Shown one piece after another: positions 53,501 through 60,235 of a stretch of DNA of 64,000 nucleotides. The position numbers were made by a program, and so were the translations under genes. The notes under the pieces were generated by a model. It searched no databases. It saw only the letters and a program-made list of their open reading frames with translations, and was not told the DNA's origin. This DNA comes from Anarhynchus alexandrinus. Taxonomy: Eukaryota; Chordata; Aves; Charadriiformes; Charadriidae. Within the stretch, counting starts at the first letter, position 1, and each line of letters starts with the position of its first letter. The DNA lies in assembly GCA_008711295.1 (NCBI GenBank), contig VUYV01000041.1, positions 3,110,368 to 3,174,367 of the forward strand, in the 5' to 3' direction.

Positions 53501-54384
53501 AGTGGACGCTGCCCTCTTCGGGTATGGATTAATGAGCCTTCACAGTGACAGAGGAAGCAGGCAACTCAATCCCAGCACTGGAGTGGCTTTGAGGAAAAAG
53601 GTAATGTAGACCAGAGAGGTGGTGTAAACTAAATGCTACATGTTATGAAGTAGATTTAATTAGTATTGCAGCAAGCCTGTACTACCTAATGTTTTCTATA
53701 GCATATACAAAGAAACTAACTTTGATGCTGTTTTAATGCAGTGAAAGTTGCCATGGCAACAGCTTTCCCAGTTCTTTCTCATCAGTATATGCAGGAAACA
53801 TTATGTGTTGTGAACATTAGAGTTATGATACTTTTTCTCAAGCATGAAAAATGTAAAAACTACATTTTGGACAGTGTTGTCAGATTTGATTATGTCTGAG
53901 CAGACAGTGATACACACATGCAGATATATGTGTGCATTTATTTTTAAGAGTTGGTTCATTCAAGTTTTAGGAGTCTATAATAAATTACACTTCTGTCTAG
54001 CTGATGGATGGCTCTACAGCTAAAATGGGAAAAGTGGTGTATGGAAATACAGCTGCCCTAATTCTTGTTTTCTGTCTCCAGGAAGCCTTGGAATCATGCC
54101 AGACCCGGGTTTCAAAGCTGGAGCTCCATCAGCAAGAACAGCAAGCACAGCAGTCCGAAACGGTTAATGCCAAAGTGCTCCTGGGGAAATGTATAAATGT
54201 TATCCTGGCCTTCATGACTGTCATCTTAGTGTGTGTTTCTACTATTGCAAAGTTCATTGCTCCTATGATGAAGAGCCGTTTTCATATCATCTGCACTTTT
54301 TTTGCAGTGACACTGCTGGCAATATTTTGTAAAAACTGGGATCATATCATTTGTGCCATAGAAAGGATGATTATACCAAGATGA
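8485..54384 (+). CDS. TMCC3: TMCC3, transmembrane and coiled-coil domain family 3 (complete, 4 coding exons)
   Basis: Spliced CDS join(8485-8562, 48833-49731, 51239-51374, 54082-54384), 471 codons plus stop; human TMCC3 is about 477. Family role (established knowledge): an ER membrane protein of the TMCC1/2/3 family, linked to three-way junctions of the tubular ER; the paralogue TMCC1 acts at ER-endosome contacts. Seen in sequence: a short basic N-terminus (residues 1-30), the family segment beginning [14 protein letters not shown] (27-40), a helical charged coiled coil (about 67-146), a Ser/Lys-rich linker, a conserved block ([17 protein letters not shown], 197-213), an acidic/Ser-Gly linker (247-266), and a long second coiled coil (about 279-402). 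Two hydrophobic segments follow (about 408-431 and 438-457), with the C-terminus ending IIPR. The start at 8485 is chosen because MPGSDTAL matches the family N-terminus. Met32 in exon 2 could start the shorter isoform known in mammals. No frameshift or stop is seen. Confidence 0.96.
12977..13095. repeat. A/C-rich minisatellite, two 40-bp copies
   Basis: A unit of about 40 bp starts ACCCAAACAAAAAA, contains CAAACCAAGTAAC and ends in an A-run. It is present twice in tandem (12977-13016 and 13017-13055), followed by a diverged third piece rich in ACCC and AAGCC. On the opposite strand this reads as T-runs with GGTTTG, which produces spurious Phe/Trp/Val-rich open frames. Confidence 0.85.
17088..17136. 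repeat. Pyrimidine tract with T23 run ending at an N
   Basis: A CT-rich stretch leads into 23 consecutive T (17113-17135) and then a single undetermined base at 17136. The true length of the homopolymer is therefore uncertain. No element body is recognisable beside it, though a poly-A tail of a minus-strand retro-insertion is possible. Confidence 0.85.
17290..17340. repeat. AT-only low-complexity stretch
   Basis: About 50 bp made almost wholly of TTATTA/TAATAA-type units, partly self-complementary (ATTATTTTATTATTATAAAA followed by TAATAAATTATTTTT). It is simple sequence with no further signal. Confidence 0.6.
19725..19890 (+). mobile_element. MIR-like SINE relic
   Basis: The order of landmarks follows the MIR/CORE-SINE consensus: an AGCAGTGGT start, a tRNA-type B-box remnant (ATGGGTTCAGGCT, near 19769), then GGCAGTCATTTAACCTCTCTG (about 19814-19834), then GAGGGGATAAATACTGTAAAGGAT (about 19868-19891). 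The copy is strongly diverged and has small indels between the matching blocks, as expected for an element older than birds. Recognition is from memory of the consensus, without alignment scores. Confidence 0.5.
28435..28474. repeat. Perfect 20-bp tandem duplication
   Basis: TTCATTGAGAACAAGTGCCA occurs twice back to back, at 28435-28454 and 28455-28474, with no mismatch. This suggests a recent slippage or duplication event in the intron. Confidence 0.95.
31352..31653 (-). mobile_element. CR1 non-LTR retrotransposon, 5'-truncated 3' end
   Basis: Read on the minus strand, the copy ends with the CR1 3' signature of ATTCTATG-type repeats (complement of ATAGAATCATAGAAT near 31356-31370), with no poly-A tail. 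Before this comes the typical GGTTGGAA and CCTTCCAACC region. An open frame of about 74 codons (31665-31441) gives the end of the CR1 reverse-transcriptase polyprotein, including [21 protein letters not shown], and stops at a TAG in the usual place. Only about 300 bp of a several-kb element remain, so it cannot move by itself. The intact frame implies a fairly recent insertion. Confidence 0.95.
33738..33772. repeat. Perfect 13-bp inverted repeat, 9-nt loop
   Basis: The left arm ATACCTCCTGGAA (33738-33750) is exactly complementary to the right arm TTCCAGGAGGTAT (33760-33772). It is intronic and shorter than a typical miRNA precursor. No larger element boundary was seen around it. Confidence 0.9.
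34072..34091. repeat. Perfect 20-bp palindrome centred on ATGCAT
   Basis: CAAGAATGCATGCATTCTTG equals its own reverse complement and has no spacer. It could be a dimeric binding site or a chance palindrome. It lies about 300 bp from the 13-bp inverted repeat. Confidence 0.95.
44031..44110. repeat. Imperfect 40-bp tandem duplication
   Basis: TCTATATCTGAGGTCTTGCC begins at 44031 and again at 44071. The first 20 bp of each copy are identical, and the following bases (TAGTATGCTTAGT against TAAATTGCTTAGT) are similar. It is an intronic local duplication. Confidence 0.9.
44256..44279. repeat. 9-bp inverted repeat, 6-nt loop
   Basis: CAGATACCC (44256-44264) pairs perfectly with GGGTATCTG (44271-44279) around a GTCAAA loop. 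It is short and possibly fortuitous. Confidence 0.85.
44425..44510 (+). mobile_element. Possible second MIR-like relic
   Basis: The block GTGGTCTCAGGCAAATCGCTTACAAATCTCTGATTTCCCCAGT is laid out like the central MIR region, where a GTGACCTTGGGCAAG-type sequence is followed by CTTAACCTCTCTG and TTTCCTCA. It then runs into GTAAAAAGTAGAAGCAGG. It is more diverged than the copy at 19.7 kb, and the tRNA-like head is not recognisable. Confidence 0.35.
45113..45141. repeat. A-rich tract with AACAACCACC end
   Basis: A short GAAAAGAAAAAG/A8 run followed by ACAACCACC. It is similar in make-up to the other A/C-rich tracts of the intron. Confidence 0.6.
47292..47467. repeat. Long A/C-rich low-complexity tract
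   Basis: About 175 bp of A-runs (up to about 17) interrupted by CAACAAC, CCAACCAACC and ACCACCACAAAACCCACC. There is no tandem period longer than a few bases. It creates spurious Lys/Thr/Pro-rich frames on + and Phe/Gly/Val-rich frames on -. Confidence 0.85.
48484..48513. repeat. A-rich tract with ACCAAAAC end
   Basis: A run of 13 A followed by CACAAACCAAAACAAT, about 320 bp upstream of coding exon 2. Confidence 0.7.
48833..49731 (+). CDS. TMCC3: TMCC3 coding exon 2 (main coiled-coil exon)
   Basis: 899 nt, residues 27-325 plus the first two bases of codon 326. The acceptor is the pyrimidine-rich TTTTTCTCTCTCCTCAG at 48832; the donor is AG|GTATTA at 49732. It carries the conserved N-terminal block, the first coiled coil, the [17 protein letters not shown] block, the flexible Ser/Gly linker and the start of the second coiled coil ([20 protein letters not shown]). 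Met32 (48848-48850) is the natural internal start for a short isoform. The frame also runs 26 codons back into the intron to an ATG at 48755. Confidence 0.97.
49732..51238 (+). other. TMCC3: TMCC3 intron 2 (~1.5 kb)
   Basis: Starts GTATTATTTTTTTTT and ends CTTTCTGATAAG. It splits codon 326 (AG|A, Arg). No other gene or element is recognised in it. A (TG)-rich patch lies near 49808-49830. Confidence 0.93.
51239..51374 (+). CDS. TMCC3: TMCC3 coding exon 3 (coiled coil)
   Basis: 136 nt: it completes codon 326 and encodes residues 327-371, from [10 protein letters not shown] to YERSRDVQ. It is wholly inside the second coiled coil, with regular Leu/Ile/Ala spacing and dense Glu/Lys/Gln. The acceptor is ATAAG at 51238 and the donor CAG|GTACTT at 51375; it ends in phase 0. 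Confidence 0.95.
51375..54081 (+). other. TMCC3: TMCC3 intron 3 (~2.7 kb)
   Basis: A GT-AG intron ending TTTTCTGTCTCCAG at 54081. It contains a C-rich patch with repeated TGTCC at about 52120-52155 and a perfect palindromic X-box at 53747-53760. Nothing else is recognised. Confidence 0.93.
53747..53760. promoter_or_regulatory. Perfect palindromic RFX X-box (GTTGCCATGGCAAC)
   Basis: A 14-bp perfect palindrome, GTTGCCATGGCAAC, matching the RFX-family X-box (GTTRCC and GGYAAC half-sites, spacer AT-type or none). It lies about 320 bp upstream of TMCC3 exon 4. RFX factors drive ciliary and centrosomal genes among others. Binding here is inferred from the motif alone. Confidence 0.6.
54082..54384 (+). 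CDS. TMCC3: TMCC3 terminal coding exon 4 (membrane segments)
   Basis: 303 nt, residues 372-471 plus TGA (54382-54384). It begins [20 protein letters not shown], the end of the coiled coil. Two hydrophobic stretches follow: [20 protein letters not shown] at about 408-427, extending to about 431, and [16 protein letters not shown] at 438-453, extending to about 457, joined by a short basic loop (PMMKSR). This is the hairpin-like double membrane anchor of the family. The tail is [17 protein letters not shown]. Confidence 0.96.
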   Translation, partial: EALESCQTRVSKLELHQQEQQAQQSETVNAKVLLGKCINVILAFMTVILVCVSTIAKFIAPMMKSRFHIICTFFAVTLLAIFCKNWDHIICAIERMIIPR

Positions 54385-54521
54385 AGCTGCTGGTCTGGCT
54401 GTTTTCTTTTTTCCCCTTCCCCTCCCCTTTTTTTAAGTGCTGTGTGTATACAGATTATTTTTTGTCAGTTTAGATGTGCAGACTGGATGGAGAAGGCTAC
54501 AAAGACTCTTGGACTTTAAGG

Positions 54522-54529
54522 TGTAAATA
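54522..54529 (+). promoter_or_regulatory. Pumilio-type motif TGTAAATA (1)
   Basis: Matches the PUM consensus UGUAHAUA in the proximal 3' UTR, about 140 nt after the stop codon, so it is present in every poly(A) isoform. Confidence 0.45.
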
Positions 54530-55397
54530 CGTAAATGCATACTTGTTGGCAGTCACTTGCCTGTTCAATCTGATTGTGTCTAATTGGCTATGTCTGTGGT
54601 GAACTGCTCGCTTATGTCAGTCTTCTGCCTTAATCCAACGGGTTTTCCTCTTTACACACCCACAAAAGATGGTATGATGCTCTGGGAGGGATCCAAGCAA
54701 CTGCAAGTGTCAGTTGTGCTTTTTACTAGACTGGAGTGCAAAGAGTGTGATCAGGAGGGAGTGCACCATAATGTGTATCAGCCCTGTTAGACTAGTAAGT
54801 TAACTTTCTCTCTGAATCCAACTAGAATGATAAACCAAATTATACAGTTGTGTGTCTTAATAGCTCTTGATTCTAAATTAATGGGTATCTGTATATGGAG
54901 TTTCTAGTTTTAAGGACCAGCAAAACTTGATGCTTCTGCTAGTAACCTTTTGCACAGAGAGTTTATTGTTTGTACATTAGAACCATGATGACTATTGACC
55001 ACAGTCAGCGGTTGTTCTATACTGGCATTGTTCCTTATCACATTTGGGAAACACATAAATGTGGCGTAAGGCTTCCAAAGATGAACTGAATTGAATGCCA
55101 AGATCTCTGTGCCACTTTGTAAAGGAGTAAAGAAGCAAGTAACTGGTGGGTAAGTTGTCGTGCAGACCAAAGCACTCCCTTACTTCAAGCCCTGCAACCT
55201 GCAAGGGGAAAGGAGTATACAGAAAGGCAACATTTAGGTTAGCCTTTGTTAGCACTGAATTATTGGGGTGCTCTAACTGAATGCAAAGCAGATAGGTGGT
55301 GGGACTCGGTACAGTGGATATCTTTCTTGTGTCAGATTAAGGAATGTGGAAGAACCATGAAGGAACAGCTTCCTGGGGGAGCAGGGAGTTAAAATTT

Positions 55398-55405
55398 TGT
55401 AAATA
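55398..55405 (+). promoter_or_regulatory. Pumilio-type motif TGTAAATA (2)
   Basis: A second exact UGUAAAUA, within an AT-rich context (TTTTGTAAATATACA). Confidence 0.45.
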
Positions 55406-55592
55406 TACAAACACTGTGCAGACTCTCTTGACAAACATTCCTGAAAATAATGTATTAGGATAGAGTACCACTACTAGGAGATAGGGTTGGGTTTGTTTTC
55501 TTACTGGAACTTATTTTGCTTGATTTAAAAACTGCAAAAAAAAATTCCCTGAAATCTGCTTGGCTTTCAGCCATGATGTAAAACAAGATCTT

Positions 55593-55640
55593 TAATAAAA
55601 AAAAAAAACCACCACAAAACCAAAACAAACCACCACAACC
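55593..55640. repeat. A/C-rich tract in the 3' UTR
   Basis: AATAAAAAAAAAAAACC followed by ACCACAAAACC and CAAACCACCACAACC. It shares the AACCACCACAAAACC motif with the tract at 47.4 kb. The run of A is a likely internal priming site for oligo-dT and may create false cDNA ends. Confidence 0.8.
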
Positions 55641-57251
55641 AGAATTCTTCTCCACTCTCTGTTAAATGAAAAGATAGTGTCTCCAATTATTTGATGTTCA
55701 GTATTACTTACTTTGAAAACAATTTTCACAACAGATTTTCTTTTCAGTTGCAGTATTTGTTATGCTGGGTTTATGGGGCAGAGGGGGAGGGGATTGCTCA
55801 GTGTATTTGTTTTTAATCAAGTGCAATAGTTGGTGTAGAAATTCCAAAAACCCTTATTCTGAGGAAAGGGAATGGGGGAGGGGAGGCAGGGGAAGAACTT
55901 TGACATTTTACCACAATTGGATTAACGGTGAATACAGTTACTTTTTGTGGCTTCAGGGACTGAAGGAAGGACAAAATTAACTGCATAAATAATGACATGA
56001 CTCAGCATTTGGAAAACTCAATTAAAACACTTTAAAACTCATTAAAGAATTCTTTGTATGTGCTGCATCTTTGAACTGAGAAATCTGGGAAGCATTGTGC
56101 TGGCTCGAAGGCTGGCTCGCAGGCACCGGAAATGGATCAGATCAGGCACACCCATGTCATCCTAACCCAGCCCTGCCTCATCATCAGGGGAAGGTGGAGT
56201 GGAAAGCAGAAGTCCTGCTGAGAGGGGTATGACTTTATAAAGCCCAAACTTACCAATCAGTTTATCCCTCGTTGTGTCAGGAGGAATTATTATATATATA
56301 CATTCTTCTTTTCCTTTATTTATTTTTTTCTCTTTGCCTTTACCCCTGTATTCCTGGTATCTGCTGAAGAAGGAAGGAGGTATTGTGTACCATATAAAAC
56401 TTTTCTGTCTTGATTGCTGCCTGTGCTTCTGTTGCTGTTCGGTTCAGGGACACCTTTCTTCTCATGTATCTTAACTCATTTTGGCACTGTATACATGCAT
56501 TGCAACAGGTCTTCACCCCCACCTTCCAAGTACTTTGCCTCCTTTTACAGCCAGCTCATAAACTGAGGGGATTGCTTCCACCGATGCAGCTCATAAACTT
56601 ATCTTCACAGGAAAGTCCCTTCCACAATGTTAAAAAGATTAAAAGGAAAAAAGTAGTAGCTCTTTCCTGGCCTTCACATCACAAGAAAGGGTTTCCCTTG
56701 GTTTATTTTTATGCCCTTTTGATGTGTCCTGAGATCCTCTTGGTCTTTTCCACTGTTTTCATATAATTTGTTCTTATCTTCATTTTTGAAAAGGTGTATA
56801 ATGTCTTTTTATAGTCTGTACTTTCCATTTCTTTAGCCAATGAGTGTGCTCCTATTCAGAGTCCTTTCCTTTCTGAAGTATTTTCCTAAATTCTACCACC
56901 CATTTTACTAATCAGCCCTAGGACTTCCCCTCCCCCCCCCTTCCATAGGCCACAAGATTTATACATCCATTACAAAAAAAAACAAGGGTCCTGGTACTGA
57001 TCCTCAGAAAGCTGTGACTCTTCATGGTGTTTCCTTGCTATCTTTATTACAATCTCTACTCTGTTCTGTTTGCACAGCCACCTTCTGGTTTGGCCACTTG
57101 AGGAAACACTTTGTTTAGCATTTTGTTAAACAGGTTCAGAAGGGTACATATGCAAGAAATAAATACTACATGTTAACAAGTTTTACATAAGATAAATGCC
57201 TTTGCCTGTTGTATGGTTATATGTTTAAAGAGAGAATCCTCCCAGTGCTAG

Positions 57252-57259
57252 TGTATATA
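57252..57259 (+). promoter_or_regulatory. Pumilio-type motif TGTATATA (3)
   Basis: An exact UGUAUAUA, about 90 nt downstream of the AATAAA at 57158-57163. It would be present only in the long 3' UTR form. Confidence 0.4.
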
Positions 57260-59878
57260 GTTAAAAATGTAATGTCAGGTCTCAAGGTCAGGAAAAAGGT
57301 TAGTCAATTCTCTTATAACAAAGGAAGTTGGTATGGTATAACCTGGGGAAGTGAAGGCTTCTGCTCCAAGGGCATCCTATTACAGTCCTGGAAGATGACC
57401 TCAGTGCAAAATGAGAACATAAAATCAATGGCCCAACGAAAGATTGCTCACTGTCTTGATAAAATCTGACAGGGTCCAAATTGGAAACAGAAGGGTCCTG
57501 CGTTTCCATATTGGCAGAGGACACAAAAAGCTGTAAAGGCTGCATAATGTTATTCATGCAAATTAAAACAACCCTAATTGGTAAATGGGCACAGCACTTC
57601 TGTAGGTTATTTTCCCTGCTGGATTTAAATCACTGGAGGATGTGAAATGCATCAAGAAATTAAAAAAAGATGTGAAGGGCAAAAGCCTGCTTTTGGGTGA
57701 AACTGCTATAGTTTTGCACAGAGTAAGGCTGCTGTGCCAGGAGCTCTGCCAAGTGGAAGGCCACCCAAAGGGGAGGGAGGTCTCCCTGCCTGCCTTTGCC
57801 CTCCCATTTCGTACCCTGTGCTGACACTGGTGTGTGGTGCAGTCTTCCATATGCCATGTGAGCTCACTAGGCTGGAAGAAAAACCAGTGAAAGAGGTGGA
57901 TAGTTCTCCACATCTAGAGACTTAGAGGGCTGATGGCAAGGTCTTGCCAGCGCGAAAGCAGGGACAAAAAGGGAGATGAGCCTTTTTCTTTCTTGCTGCA
58001 GTGACTTGTCTGCCTCTAAAACTGCGCTCTAGGCAGCCTCCCTCCAGAACGATGGGGCAGCTTCAGCATAGAAAGATTCTTCCTAGCTTTTGCCTACAGG
58101 GAACAGCCAACAGCACCAGGATGTGGTAGCCCAGGCTAGCCAGCTGTGTCTGTACCCAGGATCAAGAGCAGGCCGGTGACCGGACTAGCCAGAGCTGATG
58201 CCTGTGTCACTAACTTCGGTATCAGCATCACTTCCACCGCCTGGGCTGGGATTATGTGAATGTATGTATCTGGCCTGCAGTCAGAGCGCTGCTTGCTGTG
58301 AAAGTATGCCTAGGCCATCCCAAACAGTTGTAAGACTTCTCTTAATGAGAACATTGATCAGCTTCTCAACGAATTAACCATGTTCTGTCAGGTTACTGTT
58401 TGCTTTTATGTTCTCATACAACACATTAGACGTTCTTAGTATACTCCTTACATTTACTCATCATGAGCCTCTAAAATGCTCCCACTCAACAAAAGGTTGC
58501 CAGACAGTGTCTTTTCTGCTTGGTGCTGGTAGTCAATTATTTCACTTCACTTTTGACAGTAGTTCTCCAACTGAAACAGCCCTTCAGTTAGTGGTTAATA
58601 CCTGTTCTATAGGCTTTTAGCAGCTTTTTTGTCAGAGGTTTCTGGAGATTTAGTTTCTCGTGAAGGTTAGCACAATTTTCCTCATCTGTCCCATTTCAGC
58701 ATTCAGGTCTAAATTAGGTTTCTTCTAAAACTTGTACAATGGATTCCTCTACTAGCTTCAGCTATAACTCCGTTATTGTTGAACATCCAATTAAATCATT
58801 GACAGCACTGAATGAGACCCAGTTTAAATTCCTACTCCTTTCTGCTTTACGTTATATGCATTCATGCAGCTTCTTATTTTACTGCACTCTTGTGATGTCT
58901 ACTTGTTCTGAATTCTTAGAGAAGCACTATCAAATCTGTCTGCTTTTTACTTTAATATCAAAATGCCTGTGTGATGCAGTGCCTCTGCTGCAGGACCGTC
59001 ACATACAGATCTGATATCTGCACTACATGAAGGATATTTAAAAGCCAATGGTTTTCTCTGAACAAATCATGACTGCTTATCTGGGGAATAGAAATTCAAT
59101 AGGTGAAGGCAATTTGCCGTAGGAAAGATACACAATCCACTGACTAGAAGTTGAAGCTAGACAAATCCAATGTAAGGATAAGCTTCAGTTTTGTAATCAT
59201 AAGGGTTACAGGTTAATGATTAGCTACTGAATAACATAAACAAGGACTCCAACATTTGAAGTTAAAGCTGAATACTGCTGTTCAAAGAGGAATCAGTTCA
59301 GGCTTATGTTTGATACAAAGTCAGATGCATAATCACAGGTAGTGCTTTCTGGAGTTAAAATCAATGAACTAGAAAATATTGGGGGGAGGGGGGACACCAA
59401 ACAAAAAACAACCCACAGAAGCTTGTGGTTCATTTAGGTGGTATGGAAACCAGGCCCCTTTCCACTGTGATATAGACATTTTACTTCAATGGTACAACAG
59501 AAGGTAAACACAGATTAATGTAATTAAACACTTTAATTTGGATAACAGAATTTAATCACTTCTGAAAGTCCATCTAGGAATAGCAATCAGGCAAGTTTAT
59601 TCTCCTCTTTTTTAATCAAGCAAATATTTATCTGCTTTTTTCATTTACCATCATGCCAGGACATGGCCTTTAATTAATTATATTGCTCTGCTTTAAAATG
59701 CAAGAGATTATAAAAGGCTTGTTTTCAGGTAAAGTTTGAATGGTCTCTCTGATGCTGAGTAGAATCCAGCGGAAAGAATCAGACAATTTTACATTACAGC
59801 AGTGAAAGACTAAAAAAAACTTTAATTTTAGTTAATGGAATTTCTTATTTTCCCTGAAAAAGCAAACTGAGATGATGC

Positions 59879-59886
59879 TGTATATA
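59879..59886 (+). promoter_or_regulatory. Pumilio-type motif TGTATATA (4)
   Basis: An exact UGUAUAUA in CTGTATATAAAG, about 330 nt before the distal poly(A) signal. As DNA it also resembles a TATA box, but no gene start follows. Confidence 0.4.
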
Positions 59887-60212
59887 AAGACTGCATGAGG
59901 ACTAGTCAAACTATCTTGTATGGTTGATTCGCTATATGTTTAGAGTATTAAGTTGTACTGTTGTTGGAAAGTTTTGCACAAAGCCACCTTTCCTTTTTAC
60001 CCAGGGAACCTGGGCTGGTAGTATCGAGGTGTACCAAAAATTGTCTGGTTTTATTGACTAACGTTAACTGTCTCAGTGTGTGATCTACCATGTTTCTCAT
60101 GCCATTTTCATTTTGTGCAACACTGTGGAAAGATGCAACTATGAAAATGTAATTTTTGTATATTTTGTTGTGTAGTCATGACTGCCTCTAAGGTGCCATT
60201 AACATTTTTTAA

Positions 60213-60218
60213 AATAAA
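60213..60218 (+). promoter_or_regulatory. TMCC3: Probable distal poly(A) signal of TMCC3
   Basis: AATAAA in TTTTTTAAAATAAAAATAC, followed within about 20-30 nt by a T-rich stretch and TGATGATG. It is preceded by a U-rich region (TTTTTGTATATTTTGTTGTGTAG), which fits an upstream poly(A) auxiliary element. It was chosen as the end of the transcript on this context. A further AATAAA at 61436 is less well placed. Confidence 0.55.
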
Positions 60219-60235
60219 AATACTTACATTTATTT

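Larger units (their letters stand above)
54385..60235 (+). other. TMCC3: Probable TMCC3 3' UTR (~5.85 kb)
   Basis: Sequence from the stop codon to the best poly(A) signal at 60213. A long 3' UTR is usual for this gene in vertebrates, but the end point here is inference. Shorter forms could use AATAAA at 55594-55599 (next to an A/C-rich tract) or 57158-57163. Contents: four Pumilio-type motifs, one AU-rich nonamer (TTATTTATT, 56316-56324) and an A/C-rich tract at 55593-55640. The GC-richer stretch at 57.7-58.3 kb is open in several frames but matches no protein I know. Confidence 0.55.
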
